From: Trichoplax sp. H2
Taxonomy: Eukaryota; Placozoa; Uniplacotomia; Trichoplacea
DNA length: 64,000 nucleotides
Direction: 5' to 3'
Assembly (NCBI GenBank): GCA_003344405.1
Contig: NOWV01000097.1
Location: 124,001-188,000, forward strand
Part shown: in pieces, positions 26,201 through 39,000 of the stretch
Position numbering within the stretch: position 1 is the first letter of the stretch
How the letters are laid out: the number at the start of each line of letters is the position of its first letter
Notes under the pieces: generated by a model
The model's input: only the letters and a program-made list of their open reading frames with translations
The model's database searches: none
What the model was told of the DNA's origin: nothing
Program-made: the position numbers and the translations under genes

Positions 26201-29200
26201 ATCTACTCGTAGCCAGCAATTAGGAGGGCGTAATTTATAACGCTGCTTTATTTAGAATAATAAGCGCTATTCTATCCTCACCTAAACTCCAAACCATCGA
26301 CGGTGTCTTCAAAATGGTGCAATTATGTGTAGAATGCGAATCTTTGTGTCATGGTAGTTTACTATTGTATAACTTGACAACAAGAAGGGTAGTATCAAAA
26401 TTTATTATCAAGTCGAGAGAGGGTGGAATCGAGTAAAGAAATTAGTTTCATCAAGTTGGAATGAGCTATTTTACACTTTTGCAGTACAACATTTTTTTAT
26501 ATTTTATTAATGCAATGATGAGAGAAAGAATGATACTTAAATTAAACAGATACTTTTCCATTTGTTAACTTTGATGACTCTAGATATTTGAAGAGATTTA
26601 AAGGGACGAAAATTAATTTGAAAATATTACGTGGGTGGTCTCGTCAAATTCTGAAAGGATTACAGTTTTTACATACGAGAACACCACCTATAATCCATCG
26701 TGATTTAAAGTGCGACAACATTTTCGTCAATGGCACTAATGGTAACGTAAAAATTGGTGATTTAGGCCTGGCTACACTACGCCGTCAATCGTACGCCAAA
26801 AGTGTGATCGGTAAGCGATTACGTTATCCAATGTAATCCTGAGATTATCCCTTGTTTCAACGTCTACTCTTGCCATGCCTAAGCTAACATTGCATTACAT
26901 AGTTTGTTTCATATTTTGTTTCCTTGCATTATACTATAAGTTACTAGGAATACAATAGCAAGTACGATGAATAGATTTTAGGCTTTCAAGATCGATTTTC
27001 CAATTTAGCTGGTTTTTTCGTTTTACTGCTAATGAATTGACTTACGTATTGACGTCCAATTGCAACTGTGGGCCAATATGAAATAATTATTTTTATTCTC
27101 ATTAGTCTGTGTAGCTTTTTTTACAGTTCATGATAAAATATTGATAGCCCAGAAGAACTTAATGTAATAAAGGATTAATTGTACTGTACATTCCTTATGT
27201 TTTGTAAACATAGCTTTCTTAATCCCACTACTGTACGCTTGTTAAAAGTTAATTGTATGTTACCCGTAATGTATAATGGCAAAATATAATAACGGATCAT
27301 AGGTACACCGGAATTTATGGCGCCTGAAATGTATGAAGAACACTACGATGAATCTGTTGACGTGTACGCTTTTGGCATGTGCCTCCTAGAAATGACTACG
27401 AATGAATATCCTTACATGGAATGTCAAAATGCAGCCCAAATATATCGTCTTGTTACAAGTGTTAGTACTTAATCATTAGTATTGGTATATTTGGATTACT
27501 ACTATTCAATGATCAATTCGTTATTATATAAAAAATTGTTGAAGTTGTATGTGGTTGTTGGTATATGATATAAAATTGGAAAGTAAAAATTGAAATATCA
27601 TTTTGTTTATTACTAGGGAGTTAAACCGCAATCTTTCGATAAAGTAGAATCACCATTAGTGAAAGACATAATTGAAGGTTGCACGCGACGCCAAGGAGAC
27701 GCTAGGTATATCTAAAAATGTCGATCGCGTACTTTTTTTTCAAATTTGCTATCGATTTCGGGATTAATATTGAAATTGTAGACTATGCTGACGTCATTGG
27801 GACATATTATTTCATACTAGATTTACGATAAAAGCTCTGCTGAATCATCAGTTCTTTCAAGAAGATGAACCTAAAGTTAAAATAGAAGTTAAAAAAGACT
27901 CTCATGAGAAAGATACACTACATATGGCTCTTAGAGTTGATGATCCAAAGAAGAAAAAAAAGGACGATCGAACAATTCAGTTTGCTTTTAACTTGAAAAC
28001 AGATGATGCAGAAAAAATTGCTAACGAAATGGTTAAATCAATTTCCTTTTATGATTGATTGAGCAATTATAATATAGATCATTAATCAACTATTGAATTG
28101 AATGAATATGTTAACTATCATTTTTTTTGTATATTGTTTATTATGTATTTAGGTATCATCGCGTATACTAACGAGCGAGGAACAGCAATCGGTGGTGAAG
28201 GCTGTCCGAGATCAAATCGATCAAGCAAAGAAGGAAAGAAGCGTATCAATTGACAACGGAAGCATTGGAAATGTCGGTAAACAAGTAACGCAGAGTACTG
28301 AACAGCCACAAGAAGCGCCTTCAACTGTTAATCTCGAAATAAGAAGGCAAACAAGTAACATTGATGAAAGTGATAAGGTTATTTTATTACAATTACTTTA
28401 CCGACAAATTGAGTCAATTATTTTATCAACCTTAATAACGTAACGAACAGCAATAAAAAAAGTTGTTATTGTCTTAATTGATCAATTTAATAACGTTTTG
28501 TTTTTCTATATATCAGAAACAGGTAGAAAATACTCAGGATCAAGCTGCAGACTTAATTAATCAGCTTGTTGCACAGTCAGAGACTGCTAATACTGTTCAA
28601 CAAGACAGTGAGAACAAAGCAGTTTCAGCTAACAAATCTGCTACACGTCCAAGAGGGGGTAAATCTGCAAAGGATAGAAAGCCAAAATTGACAGTTATAT
28701 CTACTGAAGGAGAGGTTGTAGAATGTTCTTTTGAAACTTATAAACAGCAGACAATAACTTTTAAGTTTGGATTATCAGATGATGATACTCCTGAGGATAT
28801 GGCAAAGAATATGGTATGAAATTAATTTCTTATGGCGTGCTTACATAATTGCTGAATTTTCAAATTTAGGTATCGTAGTTGAGTCAAAGTTAATCAAGTC
28901 TTATTGTTTAATGTTAGATCGAACACGGTCATTTACGAGAAATCCATTCAAATATATTTTGTAAACAAATACGTGACATTATCGAGAATCGTCGAGATAT
29001 CATCGATACCGAGAAATCTAAGAAATCAAGAGTTTCTACTAAAGGGGAAGAAAATGCAGAGTATAGAACACCGACGAGTACACAGGAGGTATATCACAAA
29101 ACTTTGCTATGGTCCTAATGCTCAATCTTTTTGATTTTTTCTATGATGATATACACTTATGTACCGATTACAAACTATGTATGATGACACATAACTATAC

Positions 29201-32200
29201 CCAAATTTCTGATTGTACAGTACTACCATTGTTGTAGTAACCAACTAGCTCTTTAGCGATGACATAGTAGCTAAAGATAGATAAGATAATTGATATCATA
29301 AACTCTTATTTAGATTGAAAGTGATCAGCATCGGACTATCTCGACATCCGATAGCAAAGATAGTAACGTAAGGAGATTAAATCTTATTTGCAAAAATTAT
29401 AGTATAGGATACTATATTAAATCTTATACAATTTATTTCGATGTATGTTGCAATAGATAAATTCACCAGATGACGATAGATCGACACAGATAGAAGGGGT
29501 TGCTAAATCTCGCCAGGAAGCTGTAAGATTATTGTAAAAGTTGTCTGTTAAATATTGATAATTATCACTAGAGGCAGTAATAATTGGTTCTTCCTTTATT
29601 ACGTAGGTAATAAAACAAGATGAACAACAGCAACAACAATCCCAAAACGGAAATGAAAGGTCTGGTGTAACAGATACTACTGCAACTATCAAGGCATATG
29701 AAGATGCTACTTCGAGTAAAATGAAAGAAACTAATAGTGTTGTCTCGACCCCACAAGTAAGCACTACCAAAACTGATGTTACGCAAGGTGTTGAAACAGT
29801 AATTGGTCAAAATTCAGTCGCTCAATCGACTATACAACAAGTCGAGACCAATACTTCTAATCAACCAACTGTAAACCAAAGCTCAATTTACTCTACACCT
29901 CTTCATCCATCAACTAGTATGCAAAGTATCCATGACAATCAAGGTGTTACTAGTAAAGGAGTTTCGATGTCAAATCAACAGCAGAATTATCCTATTCCTC
30001 CACAAACTCTGCCATTAGGCAAATCCATGAATCGGATGCAACAGCCAAAAGTTTTACAGCAAGGCATGCCATTACAAGGACAAAATCAGGCCGTAAAACA
30101 GTATCCACAATCAGTTACCGTCTCAACACTCCAAGCGACATTTCAAACGCAAACTGGGCCTCAAGTGGTTCAGTCAATGCCTACGTCTACATCTCAATCA
30201 CAGGTCGGAGTTCCAAATCAAAAACCATTAAATCAACAGCAACAGTCCCTACAGAATAAAAATAACACCGTAAACAGTGTTGGTCAGCAAGTTTTTGTTA
30301 CCACTACGCCAAATTTACATCCTTCACAGTATCAACATGCCCCGACTCAGTTGTCATCTCGAATTCAACAGAATAGTCAAACACAACCGTCTCCAACATC
30401 TGTTGCCCACTTGCAGGCTAATAGTCAGGCATTGCTACAGCAACCAAACACCTCTGTATTATATCATGGACAACAAGGTGGACTGCCTAATGTACCACGA
30501 CAATCATTGCTGCAATATCCAACTGCTGGTCAGAATGTGGCAAATGTTGTTCATCAAGGAGCACAAATTGCGCATAACGCTGGACTTGCGCACAATTCTC
30601 AACCGATACTGCAACAGCCTTCAAGTCAGATGTTTAACCCTAATCAGAAACCACCAGCAGCATTGTCTGCTGCTCAACAATCACTACTAGCAAATCCTAA
30701 TGCGTGGGGTAGTGGCATAACATCTCAGGTACCTGATCCAGATCAAGCTGATGCTCTTTGGAAGGCGACTTTACAGCAAGCGAAGACTATGTCTCATAAT
30801 ATGATCACTCTTGCCACGCATTTATTTAATAACTTATGTTCGGGGTGTGAATTGACATATGATCAATATCATTTTTTAATTAATTTCATAACGACACAGC
30901 AGCAGAAAGCCACTCAAGGAAGCCTTGAAGCTGGTACGCCTGATTTACGAAATCCCAATTTTAATCGATTACAACAAACATTGTACGATCCATCGGTGCT
31001 ACTTGGTATACCGTTGCGTCAAAGTATGCCTACTTTACCTGTTTCATTTCAAGATCCTGTTACTGATTGGAATACGCGACGGTATTATCAAAACTTGATG
31101 CAATTGCAACGTCTTAGACAGATACCGCAGCAGCCATATGAAAGCATTGGCGATGTGACACCTGTGAATCCAGCTGTATCGGATGGCCTTAATGTAGCAT
31201 ATAATCGCTGGGAATCTAGTACTAATCAAGTATCGTCGGTTAATGTAAATGACTCTAATCCAGTACCATTACCATCACAAATTTCACCTCTTCAGTTTAA
31301 ACCTGACCAGGGAACAACAAATCAAGGGAATACTGTATATGAATTATCAGACAATAACAAACAAAATTACAATATATCCCAGCCACCGGTCCAAAACCAT
31401 TATAATCCTGTTCGAAATGTTCAACCCACTGTTCAAAATGCTGCCGTTAATGTAGTTGATCAGCATGTACCTCAACATGAGCAGCCGACCAATGCTAACG
31501 TTGTTACTGGGGGTATGCTTCCTAACACCAGTATTAAAGTGGATCAACAGGTAACTAAACCTTTAGAAGTCAGTTCACATGGTCGTACAGTAAGTATAGG
31601 CGATATCACGGTTGGTGTAATTGGTCACGAATCAGTAGTGAAATCATCGGAAGAGAATCAACAGGGGCCAAAAGTTTCAGTTACCGATGAAACTCGTCCT
31701 TCCAGGTTTAAAATTAAGAAGATCTCGGATGATGGGTATGGAGTCGGTGGCACTGCCGAAATTGGTAATAGTCAATTTCAAATTAACGATGGTACGACTG
31801 ACGCCGTTTCCTTGCCAAGTGTTAGCCCTGTAACTCAAGCGAGTGATGTATTTTTTACTGATGCCATTGGCGATCAACCGGTTATTCAATCCTATAGCTG
31901 TCCGAATATTAATTCACACGTAGATATGAGTCCAGATGGTGACAAAGTGATACGAATTCAAGAAGTTAGCCTGTCAGATAGTGATTGTACCGAATTTAGT
32001 AGATCAAATCAAGATGATGAAATACAATTTCAAGCTTCCTCTCATGCTGGTTGTATGTCAGGAGGTATCTCTGGTGATATGGTTAGTATATTCGAAAATA
32101 CGTCGTGAAGACGTTCGGCGTTATGATAGTTGTGTTGTAATAACCTCTTTTATTTTTTTTTTTGATGTGTAGGTGACCACCGCTGGTGTATTGACTACGA

Positions 32201-32331
32201 CCGAAGATAATCTTAGGCCGGTAGCTGATGGACGAGGTAAATTAAGATTGTTTGCCTTTTTTTTGTAATTTTTGTACGTAAATTGACAAGTGTAATTTTT
32301 AACGTTTTTTATAGTTTATAACGAGAAATAA
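23300..32331 (+). CDS. WNK: WNK (with-no-lysine) serine/threonine kinase
   Basis: WNKs sense chloride and osmotic state and phosphorylate SPAK/OSR1 to control cation-chloride cotransporters. Fourteen exons: 23300-23755, 24147-24334, 26584-26810, 27303-27460, 27617-27705, 27821-28031, 28153-28377, 28517-28813, 28918-29088, 29314-29367, 29457-29522, 29607-32081, 32173-32236, 32315-32331; 4,698 nt, 1,565 codons plus stop. The N-terminus is Gln-rich. The kinase domain begins ~117: [11 protein letters not shown] with Lys132 in the glycine loop, and Cys149 (VAWCELQ) where other kinases have the beta-3 Lys. HRDLK is at 253-257, DLG 274-276, activation loop [12 protein letters not shown]. Two PF2-like (CCT) domains follow: [19 protein letters not shown] (~425-443) and [20 protein letters not shown] (~598-617). 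The long Gln/Ser/Pro-rich tail (mostly one 2.5-kb exon) holds RFKI at 1414-1417, an RFx[V/I]-type OSR1/SPAK docking motif. Read-through at the exon-12 donor would instead stop at 32,108. The exon-2 donor GTTCGT is weak. Confidence 0.93.
24766..24856. repeat. (TA)n microsatellites in WNK intron 2
   Basis: Two short (TA)n tracts, about 24,767-24,781 and 24,837-24,855, lie in the 2.25-kb second intron of the WNK gene. That intron (24,335-26,583) is by far the longest in the gene and holds nothing else I recognise. Confidence 0.7.
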
Positions 32332-34193
32332 GCAGATATTATGGCTCATTCCAAGCATTCTTAATGAAGATTGTAATTTAGAATAACCATCTATGATTGC
32401 TTTTGTACAATATAAATTGTTGTTTTTGTTCTATCTCACCTTTTATTCACGATGTAAATGAAAATAATGAATATCGTAAAAATATTTAACTCATTAAGAT
32501 TAGCCGATGGTGCTAAATTTGAACATTTTTCATGTTTGCCTTTACTGTTACCGGTTAGATAAATATTTTATTAAGAATTATTCATAGATGTTGTAGGAAC
32601 TTTTGCTACTAATGATTACTGGCAAATGGTTATCGAGTACGCAAAAATTTGCGATTTTTCTGTAAGAAAACTGCAATTTTATAAGCGTATTGTAGTTCTG
32701 CGCATGGAGTAACATCAAGAGCACGCTAGAAGTCAATATGGCCTCATTATACTATAATACCACACGGTTACATTACGACTGTTATTGCCGTAGAGGGTAC
32801 GATATCAGTGCTTAAATCTGAAATGGAAATTGTACTTTAACTGATGCACTGAAAACTGATTAAGATAAAATTTCGTTCAATATATCGTTTACGATCTGAT
32901 AGTGTAAAGTTCCAAACGACACTAGTAAAAATAAGGTTGTTTCTAAATAAATTTAACACGACACCTATTTGCAAAATTTTCTACTGTGCGTTGTCTTTGT
33001 ACTAGATGGAAAGTTGCGAGAATGAATGAGTGCTGACACTAATTCTGTAAAGCAGGATTACTAAAAGAGTATGAACTATTTAAATTTCATTCTTAAAGTC
33101 TTGAAGTCGTTGTAGATAACAAAGTTAGAGATTTAGGTAAAGCATCATACGTAGTATGTGCTAAGTTGGTGTTATGAAGGAAGTAACATGCGACGTAGTG
33201 ATCGCAGTATGATTAAAATTGTAAAGAGAGAGACAAGTGTAAGAAGTTATATTATTACTTCATAGTAATGCAATTAGTCTAATGCTGGAGTATAGTGTCT
33301 AGTCTGGATAAAGATATGAACAAATTGGCCTACATTCAGCTCTCACAAGGCTAGTTTATTATTAGTAAGTAAACAAGAGTTACTATGAATTAGTTTTTAG
33401 CCGATATATAGGAATTGCAAGTCAACATCAAGTTCTGCGATGCTAGTAATTGAGTAATTCGTTTTCCATATTTTCATCAAGTAATTCTACAAATGACGCA
33501 GGTTCTATTTACAACGAAATGTGGATGGTGATTCTTCAATATACTCGTACATTCGATCCTTCCATTTGTTGCATTAATATAATATGCTCATTTTCTCATT
33601 TTTGGCCAAATTTGGTAGTTGTAATATAATTTAGATTTCACCGATTTATCAATTATCCTTCAAATACGTATTGTACTGTATGATATTTACATATTAATGA
33701 GAGAATAACTAATATGGTAGTGTTCATTGTTGTATCAAGGCTAGAATTAGTCGGATGAAGAGTAAAGATTTGAAATTTTACATATCTTGCGTAGCCATTG
33801 GAATAAACTCTGTTCCGTTGTATTGCAACTACTGTTACAATTGGTATACCGTAAAATGTAGAAAAATGATAGATTACATCTAGGCGGAGGAGGTGATGTT
33901 CGCATAGGCCATGAACATTCTTCACGCTGCTCTAGCCGAAGCATTTTGGTTCTAAGTACTACTTATATAAGCAATGATATTACCATATTGTAGATCTTAC
34001 TGACTTGCAAACAGAATCCACCTTTATAAATTCATGGTTCTGATTCTCAAAACTATTGACTATTACAGCTACTGTAGTTGTAGTAGGGACTATTTAAAGA
34101 TCGAATTTCTTTCACCTCTTTGGAGACCTGCTAAAAGTCAAAGAAAGTAGTAAAATTATCGCACGCAATCTATAAATATAAGTATTGCGTAAT

Positions 34194-34400
34194 ATGATAG
34201 TATGCGCTATATGTTTCCGTACGTTCGAAATAGACAGTATAGTAGTATAAAAAAGGATGTGATTACTAGAAGTAGAGGAGAGTTCTTGTCGATACTGTAA
34301 TAGGATAGTATGCGTTATATGTTCTGTATGTGCGAAATAGACAGCTGTATCAAAAAGGATATGATTACTAGAAATAGAGGAGAGTTCTTTGGTAGTCTAA
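34194..34400. repeat. 107-bp direct tandem duplication, diverged
   Basis: GATAGTATGCG.TATATGTT recurs at 34,197 and 34,304. Each is followed by CGAAATAGACAG, then AAAAAGGAT.TGATTACTAGAA and TAGAGGAGAGTTCTT. There are two copies with several substitutions and no coding content. Confidence 0.85.
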
Positions 34401-34649
34401 TCAAAGTTATGCTGGTTAATCTTGGTCTCGCTCCAGCAGTTGAAGAGCTTCGTTCCTAGTCAGCCCTTATTAACGAGAACCCAGCAGTCCTGTTGCAGTC
34501 TGAGTCGATTTTACTTCATTGAATCCACTAGTCCGTAGAACGTTCTATATTTTGACTATTTCGTGACATCCGTCGTTACCATGGAGATTGATTGTTCCGG
34601 TGCCTACCGTATTTGGCTATTCAGGGTGCGGGTGCTTCTGATTGTCTAG

Positions 34650-34760
34650 CAATGTACTGTACAGTACTGTACTGTACTGTACTGTAGAGGTCCGGTAAAA
34701 TTCAGTATACTGTACTGTATCCTGTATTACATGTACTGTAGAGTACTGTACAGTTTACAC
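34650..34760. repeat. GTACTGTACAGTAC cluster
   Basis: A dense run of overlapping TACTG/CAGTA units (GTACTGTACAGTACTGTACT and continuing) can pair with itself in many registers. It resembles the motif that recurs at 20.6-23.0 kb. The cluster sits just left of the 447-bp duplication. Confidence 0.85.
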
Positions 34761-34809
34761 TTGATCATGGTTCTAGTTCTGACAGTAACCATTGCTGACT
34801 GCTGAGTAT

Positions 34810-35697
34810 CGCTAAGCACATCCGTACAATATACTGTATAATATTACACTCCAGCCAGACTCCAGAACTGTTTACTTTGCTCAAATCTAGGTGTTTACTT
34901 GCTTCTATAGTAATCATTGTTTGATTTTTGATTGTCCTGAAATGCCAAGAATTTTTCGTACTATAATGCATTTTTTGCAATTTTGTATAGCCTGCCATGA
35001 CAGGACTCTATGACAGCCCCTTCACCCTTTATGACCTGAGTTATAGGTCACTACGCGCTGAATCGTCATCGATACAGGTACGTACTGTACAGTATGATGT
35101 CGCGCAGTACGATGACCTCCTAATGACTCCATAGCGGTCGATCGACCTGTTTTGCTGATGCACCAGTGAAAACTTTCTGCAAAGGAAATTCTCTTTTAGT
35201 GATTAATATTCGTCAGTGAAAATCAGTGTACGCCATCCATTTTTGTACTTTTTACTCGCTAAGCACATCCGTACAATATACTGGATAATATTACACTCCA
35301 ACTAGACTCCAGAACTGTTTACTTTGCTCAAATCTTGGTGTTTACTTGCTTCTATAGTAATCATTGTTTGATTTTTGATTGTCCTGAAATGCCAAGAATT
35401 TTTCATACTAAAATGTATTTTTCGCAATTTTGTATAGCCTGCCATGACAGGACTCCATGACAGCCCCTTCACCCTTTATGACCTGAGTTATAGGTCACTA
35501 CGCGCTGAATCGTCATCGATACAGGTACGTACTGTATGATGTCGCGCAGTACGATGACCTCCTAATGACTCCATAGCGGTCGATCGACCTGTTTTGCTGA
35601 TGCACCAGTGAAAACTTTCTGCAAAGGAAATTCTCTTTTAGTGATTAATATTCGTCAGTGAAAATCAGTGTACGCCATCCATTTTTGTACTTTTTAC
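34810..35697. repeat. 447-bp tandem duplication, nearly identical copies
   Basis: Copy one starts at 34,810 (CGCTAAGCACATCCGTACAA) and copy two at 35,257. They agree almost base for base to CCATCCATTTTTGTACTTTTTAC. A clear difference is a 5-bp loss in the GTACTGTACAGTATGATG tract of copy two, plus a few substitutions. The near-identity points to a recent duplication or ongoing homogenisation. Confidence 0.95.
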
Positions 35698-36032
35698 AAT
35701 ATTCCAAGTATACAACCGAGGATGGTTCAGTGAAAAAATGTGGATAGTAACGTTATAAGCAGGAAATGAATGATAATTATTAGATAAAATATCGACGTGC
35801 ACCGTTATTGAAGAAAAAAGTTAGAAAAAGATTCTTAGATTCCTTGTTGAAAAGTCATAACAGGCTTACAAAAGGTGTTGATTCTACAGTCAACGTCTCT
35901 GCAGACCTATTGGATCATTATATAATCGCTGCTACTGGATAGGAAATTACCATTCAATTAGAACTATTTGGCCATTTCACCTGAGTTTGAGGCAGCTGGG
36001 TAAGAAGAAAAGTGCTTTATTAGGTGGCCAAG

Positions 36033-39000
36033 ATGGGCAATGCCGGAGTAAAGCCATTAAATGAAACGAAATCGATTAATGGAAGTCGTGTTGTATTAAT
36101 CGATGACGATTGGAAAAATCAAACTAAGAATTGTGAATCATTTGAAGTCTATAAATATGTTGATTTTAAAGGTGGTGGTTCATTAGTGGATTCATATATT
36201 GAAGGTGAGAACGAGAAGACTCAAGCAATCATCAGTCAATCTCAAATTACGAAGAATTTACTAGGTGAACAAGGCTGTGGAATTTTCACCAAATTAAGTC
36301 AATTTACACCCACACAGTTATTATGCAACGACAAATCCAGGGTAAGATTGAAACTCTTATAGTAATTAAATGTTTTCAAAGACAGAATGAAAATCTGCTG
36401 TAGCTACTTTCATATTTTTTCCTCTTTTTCAACTTTTCAATTTATTTGAATACTGACGGGTATTACGGATTGGGTTTACCACTGTGAAATTGACTTGATC
36501 CCAGAATTATTTTGTTGCTTATATTAATGACATGGATGTAGTACTAGGGTTTACTTTGAATCGCTTATCTAAAACAACGATTACAATTACAACGATTACA
36601 ATTTTTAGCTCGCATCAAGATGACACAGTAGTATCGTCGTCATTCTACGGAGTGCGCTTTTACCAGATTTCGCTTTAACAAGTTATATCCCTTACTGAGC
36701 TAGTTTACGGTAGAGTAAAAGTGAAGAATATCAAATCAGAATTTACGAGACTGTTACATTTACAAAAGAATAGGCACTACATTAACTTAAAGCAGCCTCT
36801 CACGTGGAAGCTAAAACGTGGATTTCATAGCATACATGATATTATTATTATGCCTATAATCGCATACATTATATAATTCTATAATTTACTGTAATTACAC
36901 GAATTCAGTTTTTAGTTATTTTCAAGTACTGACAGTAGTAAACATGCGGCTGCGAGGAATTAACTTGATGCATATCTTATTTAGTTAACTTTATTTGATT
37001 CGACGTCACAACATAAGCAAATAACTTGAATTAGTTTTCGTATTAAATTTATACTGAAGTATGTACGCGTATATGTTACTACTAAGTATTCGCGATTGAC
37101 AAACTAAAGTGTCGATAGATATACAGTACACCAAATATCTAGCCGCGTAATTTCAATCGCGAATAAAATTGATATACTGTACTTAATCCTTCATCACTGT
37201 ATCTCATGCGTACAGTACTTTTAAATTAAATATGAAAGACCGGGAGTTAAAATGAAATTCACGTAGGATCGGTTGATAAAAAACCTTCATAAATTGCCCG
37301 GCCGTAGAAGAAATAGTCTAGGCGATCCTGGTATAGTAGTTTAATTACATATCATTCAATAGTTTCGACTTGACTGCCTATACTGATGAGTAATAAAAAA
37401 ATATAGAGTATTTATCATGAGATCATTTTAGCCGTACTGTAATCGAATCCGTCTTTATGCTAAACGAATAAAAATCACGAAAGGTTCATGAGTGAATAAT
37501 ACGCATAGTTTATATCGTCAACGTTACGATGTATGAACAGTAAAGTCGATGGAATAGTTTTTTCATAAAATTTGAGCAGCCGTAAAAATAGTTGTAAATC
37601 ATTTCTTAACCATAAAATGCTGATATTTCTTTTTCTTTTATCCTCGCACTTCCAAAGTCTCTAAAATAGTACCGATTACAAAAATCCGATCCACGGTTCT
37701 TAAATTTTTAGTTGCTAGAAATTGATGATGTATTATTTTTATATATGATATTCGCTACAATGCGTGCAATTTACGAATTAAGCCGTTGATTTGGTAAATA
37801 AATAAACACGGAAATATCAAAGTGAATATTTTCCATTTCCGTACTAGGATGCCGATCCAGAACGATGTGATGGAGATTATGATACTGTTGATGGTGATGA
37901 CGAAAAGTTACTAGTCTGTTGGGATACGAATAAACGCGGAGCAGTGGGTGAAACGCCGTTACATATCTGCTTCCTTATCAATCAAGATGTTCACAGAGCA
38001 ATTGCTAAATGCCTTCTACAAGCTTACCCGGCGATGGCACATGATATCTATATCAAACCGGAATATTATGGTGAGTCAAAAAAATATTGAAATCTTAATT
38101 CAATACTTCAAGGTACAAGCCTACAACTTCATTCCGTATCATTCGTTGATTATTATGATCCCATTACCCCTTAGATCAGGTTATTTACCTATTATTTATA
38201 ATTATGCTTTATCCTTGATTTGTTATTGATACTTGGTCCGGAATGACTCACTTAAAGGTTAAACGGGCAAAATATGTGTATGTGATAATGTAAATATTGA
38301 TACTTTGATTTCTGAGCTAAGCCTTGTAGACTGATCGAATCGAATTGTTAGCTGTACGTTATTTTGACCGATACAAAAGTATAGCTACAAAGTAACAATT
38401 TAATATCAAGCTATCAGCCAAGATCTATAAACATCAGGAAATTTTTCATTCATATTTTAAATTTTTACGTTTAATTTGAACATATGATTACTTCATTACG
38501 CCTATACTCACGTTAGGCTTTTCGTAAGCGATTGAAATTATTATGATAGAGGCACAGTATGAATGAGATGTTCAGGTTGAATTTATTGCTAAATTTAAGT
38601 TAATATACTAGCACTGATACGCAGGAACATTAAAATCATTTCAATGTAGTAGGAAAATCTGTCGGTGTGTACGAATATTTGCTAATCTTAAGTATTGTAA
38701 CAAAGGTATATATATATATACATAATACTACCTGTGATTGCTACATACGTACGCATAGATATTCTAGATCCACTTGAAAGAACAGTTACAGTATGTTTTA
38801 TTAACGACAAGTCTTTGATATAGTCAGCAGTTTGTGTCCGTTGACTTATTAAGTAGTTTCTGCTATTACCATTCGACGCTTCTCAAGGTAGAGCATATGA
38901 TCATTAGCGATATTTAGACTGATGGGATACCAGCATAGAGTATTATCGATGTTACAGCCCGGATATAATTTCAGCGGTCTTCTTTAGTCCTGATCGATGT

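Larger units (their letters stand above)
32332..36032. other. Intergenic region between WNK and TRPV
   Basis: No exon chain was recognised on either strand. Its right half contains a diverged 107-bp pair (34,194-34,400), a GTAC-palindrome cluster (34,650-34,760) and a 447-bp tandem duplication (34,810-35,697). The last ~330 bp should include the TRPV 5' UTR and promoter. Confidence 0.55.

Noticed and set aside
29417-29810. Minus-strand open frames opposite WNK exons 11 and 12
   Set aside because: The plus strand carries phase-matched WNK exons; the antisense frames are shadows of the Gln/Ser-rich coding sequence.
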